Assembly: GCA_022708585.1 (NCBI GenBank)
Contig: JAKIYJ010000041.1
Coordinates: forward strand, 1 to 9,715
From: Bacteroidota bacterium
Lineage (GTDB): Bacteria; Bacteroidota; Bacteroidia; Bacteroidales; JAKIYJ01
DNA: 9,715 nt
Reading direction: 5' to 3'
Every line of letters starts with the position of its first letter. Position 1 is the stretch's first letter. Shown piece by piece: positions 1 through 6,686 of the stretch. A model generated the notes under the pieces. It made no database searches. It was not told where the DNA came from and saw only the letters and a list, made by a program, of their open reading frames with translations. The translations under genes were made by a program, and so were the position numbers.

Positions 1-81
1 CGAGTGGCGGAATAGGTAGACGCGTTGGTCTCAAAAACCAATGAAGGTAACTTCGTGCCGGTTCGATTCCGGCCTCGGGTA
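1..81 (+). tRNA. tRNA-Leu (anticodon CAA), 5' end cut by window edge
   Basis: Class II tRNA that reads UUG. The anticodon stem is 25-29 with 37-41, enclosing a 7-nt loop (30-36) with CAA at 32-34. The long variable arm (42-56) contains a GAAG/CTTC stem, as expected for leucine tRNAs. The T arm is 57-61 with 69-73 around the loop TTCGATT, and the D stem is 7-9 with 21-23. The 3' acceptor strand is 74-80 and the discriminator is A81. Only bases 1-4 of the 5' acceptor strand are present, so about three bases lie before the window. The CCA tail is not encoded. A run of eight T at 100-107 follows but has no GC-rich hairpin. The gene converges on the radical SAM gene, whose stop codon is only 25 bp away. 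Confidence 0.95.
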
Positions 82-105
82 CTTTTAAAATATTTATTGT
101 TTTTT

Positions 106-1074
106 TTAAAATTCATTGGTAAAATATTTTCCCTGAAATGTATTTCTTTTTTCTATTCTATTTTCAAAAATCCTTAATATTTCATCATTTCTAATCAATC
201 CCCATCCTTTATTAGCAAGATAACGAGGTGGCGCTTCAGCTGCAATACGATTTATTGCAATATATGGATTTAAAACTTCGACAAAATCAATAATTAATTC
301 GATATATTCATTAATATTTAAAAGGTTGAAAAAAGATGGATCTTTTATATATTGCTTTTCCATTGGGGTATTCTTAAAAATCTGCAATTGATGTAATTTT
401 AAATAATTAATCGGTAGATTTGATAAACATTTAGCCATATTAATAATGCGATTTTTATCATCACCAGGAAGCCCTATAATAAGATGTACCCCCGTTTTGA
501 TTCCAGCTTTAGAAGTTTTAATAATAGCATCTTGGGATGTTTTAAAATTATGTCCTCGATTTATTTGTTTCAAAGTATCATCATAACAAGATTCAACGCC
601 ATATTCAATAGACACATAATACTTATCCGATAGATATTTTAATAATTCTATTTTTTCATCATCAATACAATCGGGACGGGTGGCTATAACAATACCTGCA
701 ATACCCGGAAAAGACAAAGCTTCCATATATACCTTTTCAAGATAATTAATATCGGCATAAGTGTTGGAATAGCATTGAAAATAAGCAAGATATTTGTCAA
801 CTTTTCTATATCTGAATTTATGAAATTTAATGCCTTCTTCCAGCTGTTTACTAATATTATGATTGAATTTACGACAATAAGAAGGGTTAAAAGCTTCGTT
901 TAAACAGAAAGAGCAACCATCAGTACTAATGGTGCCATTACGGTTCGGACACGTAAAGCCGGCATCAACAGCAATTTTTTGGACTCTACACCCGAATTGT
1001 TTTTTTAATTCCAGCACAAAAGAATGATATCGCCGGTTATCACCCCATAAATATTCACCAGAATTATTTTCCAC
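106..1074 (-). CDS. TIGR01212/YhcC-type radical SAM protein
   Basis: A 322-residue radical SAM enzyme of the YhcC-like family, close to the usual family length. The [4Fe-4S]-binding cysteines are in an atypical C-x11-C-x2-C arrangement (C42, C54, C57) just after DAGFTCPNRNG. Other family-typical stretches are NPSYC (63-67), YFQCYSNTYA (98-107), ATRPDC (131-136), the YGVES segment near 158-162, and INRGH (171-175). These are consistent with a SAM-binding partial TIM barrel followed by a short C-terminal extension. The physiological substrate of the family is not known to me, so no pathway is assigned. The start is a GTG at 1074; it is chosen because the next residues (EYLWGDNRRYHSF) match the usual N-terminus of the family, and no better ATG precedes the cysteine motif. 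It lies 155 bp downstream of lpxA on the same strand. Co-transcription is possible but not shown. Confidence 0.9.
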   Translation of the reverse strand: MENNSGEYLWGDNRRYHSFVLELKKQFGCRVQKIAVDAGFTCPNRNGTISTDGCSFCLNEAFNPSYCRKFNHNISKQLEEGIKFHKFRYRKVDKYLAYFQCYSNTYADINYLEKVYMEALSFPGIAGIVIATRPDCIDDEKIELLKYLSDKYYVSIEYGVESCYDDTLKQINRGHNFKTSQDAIIKTSKAGIKTGVHLIIGLPGDDKNRIINMAKCLSNLPINYLKLHQLQIFKNTPMEKQYIKDPSFFNLLNINEYIELIIDFVEVLNPYIAINRIAAEAPPRYLANKGWGLIRNDEILRIFENRIEKRNTFQGKYFTNEF

Positions 1075-1168
1075 AATAAAAAATTATATAATAGTTTAAA
1101 AAATATTGTATTAAAGCAGATAAACAATATTTGATAAAGTATGTAATCAAAACATAATATTATACAAT

Positions 1169-1194
1169 AAAAAAGGATAATTTATAGATAAATT
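1169..1194 (-). terminator. possible weak intrinsic terminator after lpxA
   Basis: Read on the - strand downstream of lpxA, there is a perfect 7-bp inverted repeat (AATTTAT at 1179-1185 and ATAAATT at 1188-1194). It is followed four bases later by six T (the A run at 1169-1174 on the + strand). The stem is entirely A/T with a 2-base spacer, so the hairpin would be very weak, and such structures arise by chance in sequence this AT-rich. Confidence 0.2.
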
Positions 1195-1229
1195 TACAGA
1201 ATATTTATATAAATCACATTAAATATTAT

Positions 1230-2030
1230 TTATCTATCATAGCCATTATTATTAGGGTTGTATCCTTTCATAATACCTCTGGAAGAGTTGTTAATAAAAG
1301 AAAGAACTTCATCGCGTTCGGGAGTGGGTGCAATTTCATTTTCAATAATTTGCAATGCATGAGAAACATTATATCCTTTTACATACAGGATTCTGTATAT
1401 ATCCTGGATCTCTTTTATTTTTTCAGAAGAAAAGCCTCTTCGGCGCAAGCCAATAGAATTAATACCCACATAAGACAAAGGTTCCCTAGCCCCTTTGGTA
1501 TAAGGAGGTACATCTTTTCTTGCGAGGGACCCACCAGAAATCATAGAATGTGCGCCAATTCTAACAAATTGATGAACGGCTGAAAGACCTCCAATAATTG
1601 CATAATCATCAACTATCACATGCCCACCAAGAGTTGCACCATTAGAGAGTATGCAATTATTACCTACAATACAATCATGAGCAACGTGAACGTAAGCCAT
1701 CAGTAAAGTATTATCACCTACAATGGTTTCCATATTAGCTTTCGTTCCTTTATGAATTGTAACAAACTCACGAATTATAACATTATTACCAATTTTAACA
1801 ATACTGTCTTCACCATTATATTTGAGATCTTGTGGAATAGCGGAAATAACAGCACCAGGAAAAATTTTACAATTTTTCCCTATATGTGCACCTTCCATAA
1901 TAGTAACATTTGACCCTATCCAGGTTCCTTCATCTATTTCAACATTTTTATGAATACAAACAAAAGGGTCAATTACTACATTATCAGCTATTTTAGCCTG
2001 TTGATGAACGAATGAAAAAGGTTGATTCAT
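1230..2030 (-). CDS. lpxA: UDP-N-acetylglucosamine acyltransferase LpxA
   Basis: First enzyme of lipid A synthesis: a cytoplasmic homotrimer that moves a 3-hydroxyacyl group from ACP to the 3-OH of UDP-GlcNAc. The 266 residues match the family length. Residues about 3-190 are left-handed beta-helix hexapeptide repeats, and about 190-260 form the helical C-terminal domain. The catalytic histidine is H118 in HVAHDC (E. coli H125); H115, H153 (AVHQF) and the DVPPY loop (173-177) are also conserved. Glycine is kept at G166, aligning with the E. coli acyl-chain ruler residue G173, which suggests that long acyl chains are accepted (inference; chain length cannot be read from the sequence). The ATG at 2030 is directly followed by the first hexapeptide turns. 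The gene lies 209 bp downstream of lpxC/fabZ, across an AT-rich gap in which I see no clear promoter or terminator. Confidence 0.97.
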   Translation of the reverse strand: MNQPFSFVHQQAKIADNVVIDPFVCIHKNVEIDEGTWIGSNVTIMEGAHIGKNCKIFPGAVISAIPQDLKYNGEDSIVKIGNNVIIREFVTIHKGTKANMETIVGDNTLLMAYVHVAHDCIVGNNCILSNGATLGGHVIVDDYAIIGGLSAVHQFVRIGAHSMISGGSLARKDVPPYTKGAREPLSYVGINSIGLRRRGFSSEKIKEIQDIYRILYVKGYNVSHALQIIENEIAPTPERDEVLSFINNSSRGIMKGYNPNNNGYDR

Positions 2031-2239
2031 TTGAAAATTTATTTATTATAAAAGATTTAGAAAGTGTTTAATAATAACATCAAGTTTTATTAATATTAAT
2101 ATTTGAAAATGAAAAAATAAAATTAAATTTTAACAATTATTATTAATAAATTATTTTTTAAAAAAACGATAATATCTATTATTTATATAAATGATCATTA
2201 TGAAAATCAATTTAATAATATTGAAACAAGAATTTAATT

Positions 2240-3643
2240 TCATCTGTCATTTTTTTTAGAAATTTGAGCCATAAGCACAGCCTCCATAACAATTTTGTTA
2301 CCCACATAAGCCACGCCTTCCATGTGGCAGATACCGCGTCGAATTGGAGAAATCAATTTCAGATAAAATATCAGTGTATCACCGGGTACAACCTTATTAC
2401 GAAATTTTACATTATCTATTTTAAGAAAATAAGTAGAATAATTCTGTGGATCAGGAACTGAACGAAGCACAAGTATTCCGCCAGTTTGAGCCATTGCTTC
2501 TATTTGCAGTACACCGGGCATAAGAGGTTCATCAGGGAAATGCCCTTGAAAGAAACTTTCATTAATAGTAACATTTTTAAGTCCAATTACATGTTCATCA
2601 GATATTTCAAGAATTTTATCAATTAGAAGAAAAGGTGGACGATGTGGAAGCATCTTCTTAATGTCATTGATATCATAAACCGGTTTAGCGAAAATATCAA
2701 ATTTAGGTTTATTTCTATGACTTTTCGATTTTTTAAAAGAATCTTCTTTTATCATTTTTGCAAATTGGACATTAGAATAATGACCTGGACGATAAGCAAT
2801 AATATGACCTTTAATAGGCATACCAATTAATGCCAAATCGCCAATAATATCAAGTAATTTATGACGTGCTGGTTCGTTGGGAAAATAAAGTTGTAAATTA
2901 TTAAGTATACCTTCATTAAGCACAGATACGCTGGGTTTATTAAATATCTTTGCCATACGGTCGAGTTCCGATTGAGAAATTTCATTATTAACAAAAACTA
3001 TAGCATTATTAAGGTCGCCTCCTTTAATCAAATTATGCTGTAACAGATGTTCCAGCTCTGTTAAAAAAACGAAGGTACGGCTTGGGGCTATTTCTTTGTC
3101 AAAATCAATTATTTCGGGCAGAAAAGCATGTTGAGCACCAAGAACTTTATTATCATAGTCTATCATTACCGATAACTTAAACTTATCATCAGGGATGGCA
3201 ATAATTTCAACTTTTTTTTCATTATTGCGATAAACAATGTTATCTTTAATTTCATAATAATTTTTAAATTCATTTTGTTTGTAGATACCACTTTTCTTAA
3301 TAGCCTCACTAAAGCATTTTGAACTCCCATCCATAATTGGCAGTTCCATACTGTCTATTTCTATTAAAATATTATCAATGCCCATTCCATATAAAGAAGC
3401 AAGTACATGTTCAACAGTACGAACCACTATATCGCCTTTTTTTAGACTTGTACCTCTTGAAGTTTCAAAAACATAATCTACATCCGCCTCGACAAGAGGT
3501 TGCCCTTCCAAATCAATTCTTTTAAATTTATAACCATAATTAGCAGGCGCTGGTTTGAAAGTAAGGGTAACATTTTTACCTGTATGCAATCCAACACCTG
3601 AAATACTCACAGGTTCTTTAATTGTTGTTTGATGTTCTTTCAT
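2240..3643 (-). CDS. lpxC/fabZ: bifunctional LpxC deacetylase / FabZ dehydratase fusion
   Basis: A 467-residue fusion of two cytoplasmic enzymes. The N-terminal part (about 1-305) is LpxC, the zinc amidase that deacetylates UDP-3-O-acyl-GlcNAc, the committed lipid A step. Zinc ligands H79, H261 and D265, the catalytic base E78 (in TVEHVLAS) and H288 (RPGH) are all present; H261 to H288 has the same 27-residue spacing as in E. coli. A basic linker (about 302-320, rich in K, S and R) leads into FabZ (about 321-467), a hot-dog-fold 3-hydroxyacyl-ACP dehydratase. It has LPHRPPFLLID (332-342), catalytic H368 (GHFP) and E382, spaced 14 residues apart as in E. coli H54/E68. Both active sites look intact. 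The fusion is well known in Bacteroidota. The ATG at 3643 gives the normal LpxC N-terminus (TTIKEPVSISGVGLHTG). A 451-bp non-coding gap separates it from lpxD upstream. Confidence 0.97.
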   Translation of the reverse strand: MKEHQTTIKEPVSISGVGLHTGKNVTLTFKPAPANYGYKFKRIDLEGQPLVEADVDYVFETSRGTSLKKGDIVVRTVEHVLASLYGMGIDNILIEIDSMELPIMDGSSKCFSEAIKKSGIYKQNEFKNYYEIKDNIVYRNNEKKVEIIAIPDDKFKLSVMIDYDNKVLGAQHAFLPEIIDFDKEIAPSRTFVFLTELEHLLQHNLIKGGDLNNAIVFVNNEISQSELDRMAKIFNKPSVSVLNEGILNNLQLYFPNEPARHKLLDIIGDLALIGMPIKGHIIAYRPGHYSNVQFAKMIKEDSFKKSKSHRNKPKFDIFAKPVYDINDIKKMLPHRPPFLLIDKILEISDEHVIGLKNVTINESFFQGHFPDEPLMPGVLQIEAMAQTGGILVLRSVPDPQNYSTYFLKIDNVKFRNKVVPGDTLIFYLKLISPIRRGICHMEGVAYVGNKIVMEAVLMAQISKKNDR

Positions 3644-3696
3644 CCCTATATAAAATATATAAATTAAATTTTCAAGTTCAACCCTCCATATAATTA

Positions 3697-3747
3697 CAAA
3701 ATTATATGCCTATTGATAAAATTTTTCATAAATAATTTACAAAATTA
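3697..3747 (-). promoter_or_regulatory. candidate -7 boxes for lpxC/fabZ
   Basis: Two copies of TAATTTTG on the - strand (3704-3697 and 3747-3740) match the Bacteroidota -7 consensus TAnnTTTG. They would start transcripts roughly 45 and 90 nt before the lpxC ATG. A third match, TAAATTTG, lies further up at 3921-3914. None has a well-spaced TTG -33 element, and in DNA this AT-rich about two chance matches per kilobase over both strands are expected, so these are weak calls. Confidence 0.25.
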
Positions 3748-3826
3748 ACAAAATGAATTTTATTGACGAATAACCCTGGCATTATCTTTTAAATGTTTTC
3801 TTTCCTTAAAATCAAAATATCAAATA

Positions 3827-3962
3827 TTTCCGAAAAGTTTTTGTCTTTTTTGTCATTTTTTTACATACAAACAAATTATTACAATTAATAGATAAATTAG
3901 ATATAAATGCATACAAATTTAAGATAATTATATAGTTTATAAACTCTTATACTTTTCGGAAA
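3827..3962. repeat. exact 12-bp inverted repeat flanking 112 bp
   Basis: TTTCCGAAAAGT at 3827-3838 is the exact reverse complement of ACTTTTCGGAAA at 3951-3962. Each arm is itself nearly palindromic (CTTTT-CGG-AAAAG at 3952-3964; TTTC-C-GAAA at 3827-3835). The CCG/CGG cores stand out in a gap that is otherwise almost only A and T. Possible readings are paired binding sites for a dimeric regulator, the ends of a small non-autonomous element (flanks TCAAATA and TCAATAT are similar but not identical), or chance. Confidence 0.6.
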
Positions 3963-4094
3963 AGACTCAATATTATTATTTTCTAAATGCAAATAATTAA
4001 TTTTTTATATTTTATTATAATAACTCCATTTAAAAATATTTAGAAATGCAATTAATAATTAATTATTTTTTCGGTTTTCAATTAATTTTTAAAT

Positions 4095-5123
4095 TTATGA
4101 ATTATTTAATTTTTTTTCAATATTATCAATACGTTTTACAATTTTTTCTAAATTTTTGAAAAACACATAAGAACGTTTATATTTATTATGTTCAAACGCA
4201 GGAGCGCCCATAAGCATAGCACCTTTTTTAAGAATACTGGAACTAATACCCGATTGAGCAGCTATTTTTACATCGTCAGCAATAATAAGATGTCCTGCAA
4301 TACCTACTTGTCCACCTATCATACAGTTTCTACCAATTTTAGTAGAACCTGATATTCCAGTTTGAGCAGCAATAACAGTATTTTCGTCTATTTCAACATT
4401 ATGAGCTATTTGAATAAGATTATCTAATTTAACACCTTTATGAATAATGGTAGAACCTAATGTTGCCCTATCAATAGTAGTATTTGCCCCAATTTCAACG
4501 TAATCTTCAATCACAACATTACCTGTTTGAGCAATTTTCTCATATACATCGTTCTTTTGGGGAACAAATACAAAACCATCACTACCCAATACAACTCCTG
4601 AATGTAAAGTACAATATTTCCCGATTTTTGTATCTGAATATATACTAACACATGAGAAAACAATAGATTTTTCTCCTATACTGACATTATCTCCAATTGT
4701 TACATTAGGATATATTTTAGCACCATCTTCTATTACCACATGTTCTCCTACTACAACGAAATCTCCTATATAAATATCCTTGCCTAAAACAGCTGTTTTC
4801 GAAATACTTGCCTTATCAGATATACCCGATGGGTGCAATTTAATTTCATTGTAAAATTGAAGTAATTTTGCAAAAGCACTATAAGCATCATCAACTCTGA
4901 TAAGCGTAGCAGATATTTTACTTTCAGGAATAAAATTTTTATTGACAATGACAATAGAGGCTTTAGTAGAATAAATATAATTAGTATAAACAGGATTTGC
5001 CAAAAATGTAAGTTTGCCAGGTACTCCTTCCTCTATTTTTGTCAATCCATCAATTACAACATTTTCATCACCTTCTATAACTCCATTAAAGAGTTCAGCA
5101 ATTTGTTTTGCCGATAATTTCAT
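4095..5123 (-). CDS. lpxD: UDP-3-O-acylglucosamine N-acyltransferase LpxD
   Basis: Third lipid A enzyme: a trimeric cytoplasmic acyltransferase that adds a 3-hydroxyacyl chain from ACP to the 2-amino group of UDP-3-O-acyl-glucosamine. The 342 residues match the family. The N-terminal uridine-binding domain (about 1-98) includes LTFLANPVY (38-46). Residues about 100-310 are hexapeptide repeats, and about 310-340 form a C-terminal helix. The catalytic histidine is H241 in QIAHNV (E. coli H239), with H278 (AGHL) as the second conserved histidine; the DGF loop (182-184) and NTTIDRA (214-220) are also typical. The ATG at 5123 starts directly at the N-terminal domain (MKLSAKQIAELF). It lies 63 bp after the HD gene with no promoter-like box in between, so co-transcription from upstream of the HD gene is likely. 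Confidence 0.97.
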   Translation of the reverse strand: MKLSAKQIAELFNGVIEGDENVVIDGLTKIEEGVPGKLTFLANPVYTNYIYSTKASIVIVNKNFIPESKISATLIRVDDAYSAFAKLLQFYNEIKLHPSGISDKASISKTAVLGKDIYIGDFVVVGEHVVIEDGAKIYPNVTIGDNVSIGEKSIVFSCVSIYSDTKIGKYCTLHSGVVLGSDGFVFVPQKNDVYEKIAQTGNVVIEDYVEIGANTTIDRATLGSTIIHKGVKLDNLIQIAHNVEIDENTVIAAQTGISGSTKIGRNCMIGGQVGIAGHLIIADDVKIAAQSGISSSILKKGAMLMGAPAFEHNKYKRSYVFFKNLEKIVKRIDNIEKKLNNS

Positions 5124-5186
5124 TCACATAATAAATTTATCAATTTTTTGGGTCGCAAGTTATAAAAAAAAGTTGTATAGAATATA

Positions 5187-6437
5187 TTATTTATTAAATT
5201 TTTCAATTCTGGGATAAAATAAAAAATAACGAGAAATTTCATCAGTCAAAAATGCAACAAAATGTTCTGATGCATCTATAATATCAACAACTTTCCCATC
5301 AGGGTATAATATTCTGATATTATCCTGTTCGGGATTATATGCATAATTGGTAATAGTTCCTGATATAACAAAAAAATCAGTATCCTCATAATCTATTTTG
5401 TATGTATTGGATACATTATTTTTGATATTATCAATATAATTTTTATCAAAAGGTTTTTCAGATAATTCTACAGAGGGAAGATGTCTGTATACAAGATTTT
5501 TACTAAGAAGCGAAAGAATTTTATCACTGTGATTGATCCACATTTTAATAGCAACAATTAAATCACTATCATCAAGTTGAGCAAAATCATCAAGCAATAC
5601 GGCATCATTTTTAAAATCTTCGAAAGTATATTTATTATAAAGAAATTTTTTTAATGGGGGAGAAGCGAAAACTTCTTCTCCCTTCAATGCCAACATAGAA
5701 GCACGTTTTATAATATTTATGAGCAAATATTCAGCGGCAATAACTGTTTTGTGAAGATACACCTGCCAATACATAAGACGTCTGGCAACAATAAATTTTT
5801 CAATGCTATAAATACCTTTTGCCTCTACCACCAGATTCCCTTCATGAACATTGAGCATTTTAATTATTCTTTCAGTGCCAGGAATCCCTTCCGGTACTCC
5901 TGTATAATAACTGTCACGTTTTAAATAATCCAGTCTATCCATATCGAGTTGACTGCTAACCAATTGATGCAGGAATTTTAAAGGATACGAGTCTCTATAA
6001 ATATTAATTGCAGTATTAAGTTTACCATCATACAAAATATTAAATCTGTCGAAAAAAAGGTCAGATAACATAACATGATTTACATCGGGAATGATATTAT
6101 TTTCCAATGTATGCGAGAATGGTCCGTGTCCTATGTCATGTAATAATATTGCAATGACAGCAGCTGTTTCTTCATCGCAACTTATACACTGTCCTTTTGT
6201 TTTGAGAGTTTCAAGTGCTTGTAACATAAGATGCATTGATCCTAAAGCATGGTGAAATCTTGTATGTGTAGCACCAGGATATACCAAACAGGTGAGTCCG
6301 AGCTGCTGTATTCTTCTCAATCTCTGGAAATACGGATGTTCTATAATATCAAAAACTAAATCATCTGTAATATTAATAAAGCCGTATACAGGATCGTTAA
6401 AAATTTTTCGTTTATTTAAATAAGAATTTTGTTTCAT
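5187..6437 (-). CDS. HD-superfamily phosphohydrolase (COG1078 type)
   Basis: A 416-residue metal-dependent phosphohydrolase of the group that includes bacterial dNTPase-like proteins and SAMHD1 relatives; the actual substrate here is unknown. The metal-ligand set is visible: H63 (RFHHALG), H100-D101 (LLHDIGHGPFSH) and D167 (LDMDRLDY). R60 and the histidines H104 and H109 are also conserved. These lie in the N-terminal half (about 15-240). The C-terminal half (about 240-416) is the less conserved part usual for this group and ends in a segment typical of it (near 375-412). No signal peptide or membrane segment is seen, so it is cytoplasmic. The ATG at 6437 precedes the conserved KIFNDPVYGFI. 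Placement directly before lpxD recurs in Bacteroidota, but a functional link to lipid A is unproven. It is divergent from porX. Confidence 0.9.
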   Translation of the reverse strand: MKQNSYLNKRKIFNDPVYGFINITDDLVFDIIEHPYFQRLRRIQQLGLTCLVYPGATHTRFHHALGSMHLMLQALETLKTKGQCISCDEETAAVIAILLHDIGHGPFSHTLENNIIPDVNHVMLSDLFFDRFNILYDGKLNTAINIYRDSYPLKFLHQLVSSQLDMDRLDYLKRDSYYTGVPEGIPGTERIIKMLNVHEGNLVVEAKGIYSIEKFIVARRLMYWQVYLHKTVIAAEYLLINIIKRASMLALKGEEVFASPPLKKFLYNKYTFEDFKNDAVLLDDFAQLDDSDLIVAIKMWINHSDKILSLLSKNLVYRHLPSVELSEKPFDKNYIDNIKNNVSNTYKIDYEDTDFFVISGTITNYAYNPEQDNIRILYPDGKVVDIIDASEHFVAFLTDEISRYFLFYPRIEKFNK

Positions 6438-6462
6438 TTATGTAACATAATTTGTAACTTTG
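6429..6462 (+). promoter_or_regulatory. candidate porX promoter
   Basis: TAACTTTG at 6455-6462 is a full match to the Bacteroidota -7 consensus TAnnTTTG. A TTG at 6429-6431 lies 23 bp upstream, at the upper limit of the reported TTG-N17-23 spacing. Transcription would begin near 6469, giving a porX leader of about 218 nt. The -33 element would lie inside the first codons of the divergent HD gene. Chance matches are frequent in this AT-rich DNA. Confidence 0.35.
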
Positions 6463-6564
6463 TATTAATTTATTTTTAAATATAATCTTTATGAAATTTA
6501 TAAAATTTTATCTAAGGGTTCACTCTGAAAAGTCATTTTCATTTTGAATTGTTTTTTTGATAAA

Positions 6565-6597
6565 ATAAATTAATTAATTTCATAGATAAATTAATTA
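6565..6597. repeat. 12-bp direct repeat at 21-bp spacing upstream of porX
   Basis: ATAAATTAATTA occurs at 6565-6576 and again at 6586-6597. The 21-bp offset is two helical turns, so both copies face the same side of the DNA, as tandem regulator sites often do. All bases are A or T, and low-complexity coincidence is a serious alternative. Confidence 0.35.
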
Positions 6598-6654
6598 AAA
6601 ATATAAATAAATTTAATTTATAGACTTATAGGAGTGGATTCATCTAAAAAGATA

Positions 6655-6681
6655 CAAAATTAAAAATTATTAACAATCAAA
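6655..6681 (-). promoter_or_regulatory. candidate promoter for the HD gene and lpxD
   Basis: On the - strand TAATTTTG (6662-6655) fits TAnnTTTG. TTTG (6681-6678) lies 15 bp upstream, slightly short of the usual 17-23 bp. Transcription would start near 6648 and give a leader of about 210 nt to the HD start codon. The -33-like box ends six bases before the porX ATG. Confidence 0.25.
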
Positions 6682-6686
6682 CTATT

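Larger units (their letters stand above)
3644..4094. other. 451-bp non-coding gap between lpxD and lpxC/fabZ
   Basis: Very AT-rich sequence in which I find no credible gene on either strand. It holds the 3827-3962 inverted repeat and a third TTTTCGG at 4068-4074. A doubled TTTTTGTC-like run lies at about 3838-3855, and AAATGCAA is repeated near 3985 and 4045. There are also several -7-like boxes on the - strand. It is unusually long for two consecutive lipid A genes, so it probably contains the lpxC promoter. Confidence 0.6.

Noticed and set aside
82..105. T-rich sequence between the tRNA and the radical SAM gene as a bidirectional terminator
   Set aside because: A T8 run (100-107) and TTTTAAAA copies are present, but there is no stable hairpin; not separable from background A/T richness.
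1350..1583. 77-codon + strand open frame opposite lpxA
   Set aside because: Fully antisense to a complete, well-conserved lpxA, with no family resemblance; a by-product of the low stop frequency opposite the real frame.
2031..2239. Promoter or small RNA between lpxC/fabZ and lpxA
   Set aside because: No TAnnTTTG box on the - strand and no GC-containing hairpin; only AT-rich sequence with the short palindrome ATGATCAT.
3644..4094. Hidden small gene, riboswitch or insertion sequence in the long gap
   Set aside because: No open frame with plausible coding character, no recognisable riboswitch core (too little G/C), and no transposase fragment or clear target duplication around the inverted repeat.
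5124..5186. Separate promoter for lpxD
   Set aside because: The 63-bp gap contains no TAnnTTTG match on the - strand; co-transcription with the HD gene is the simpler reading.
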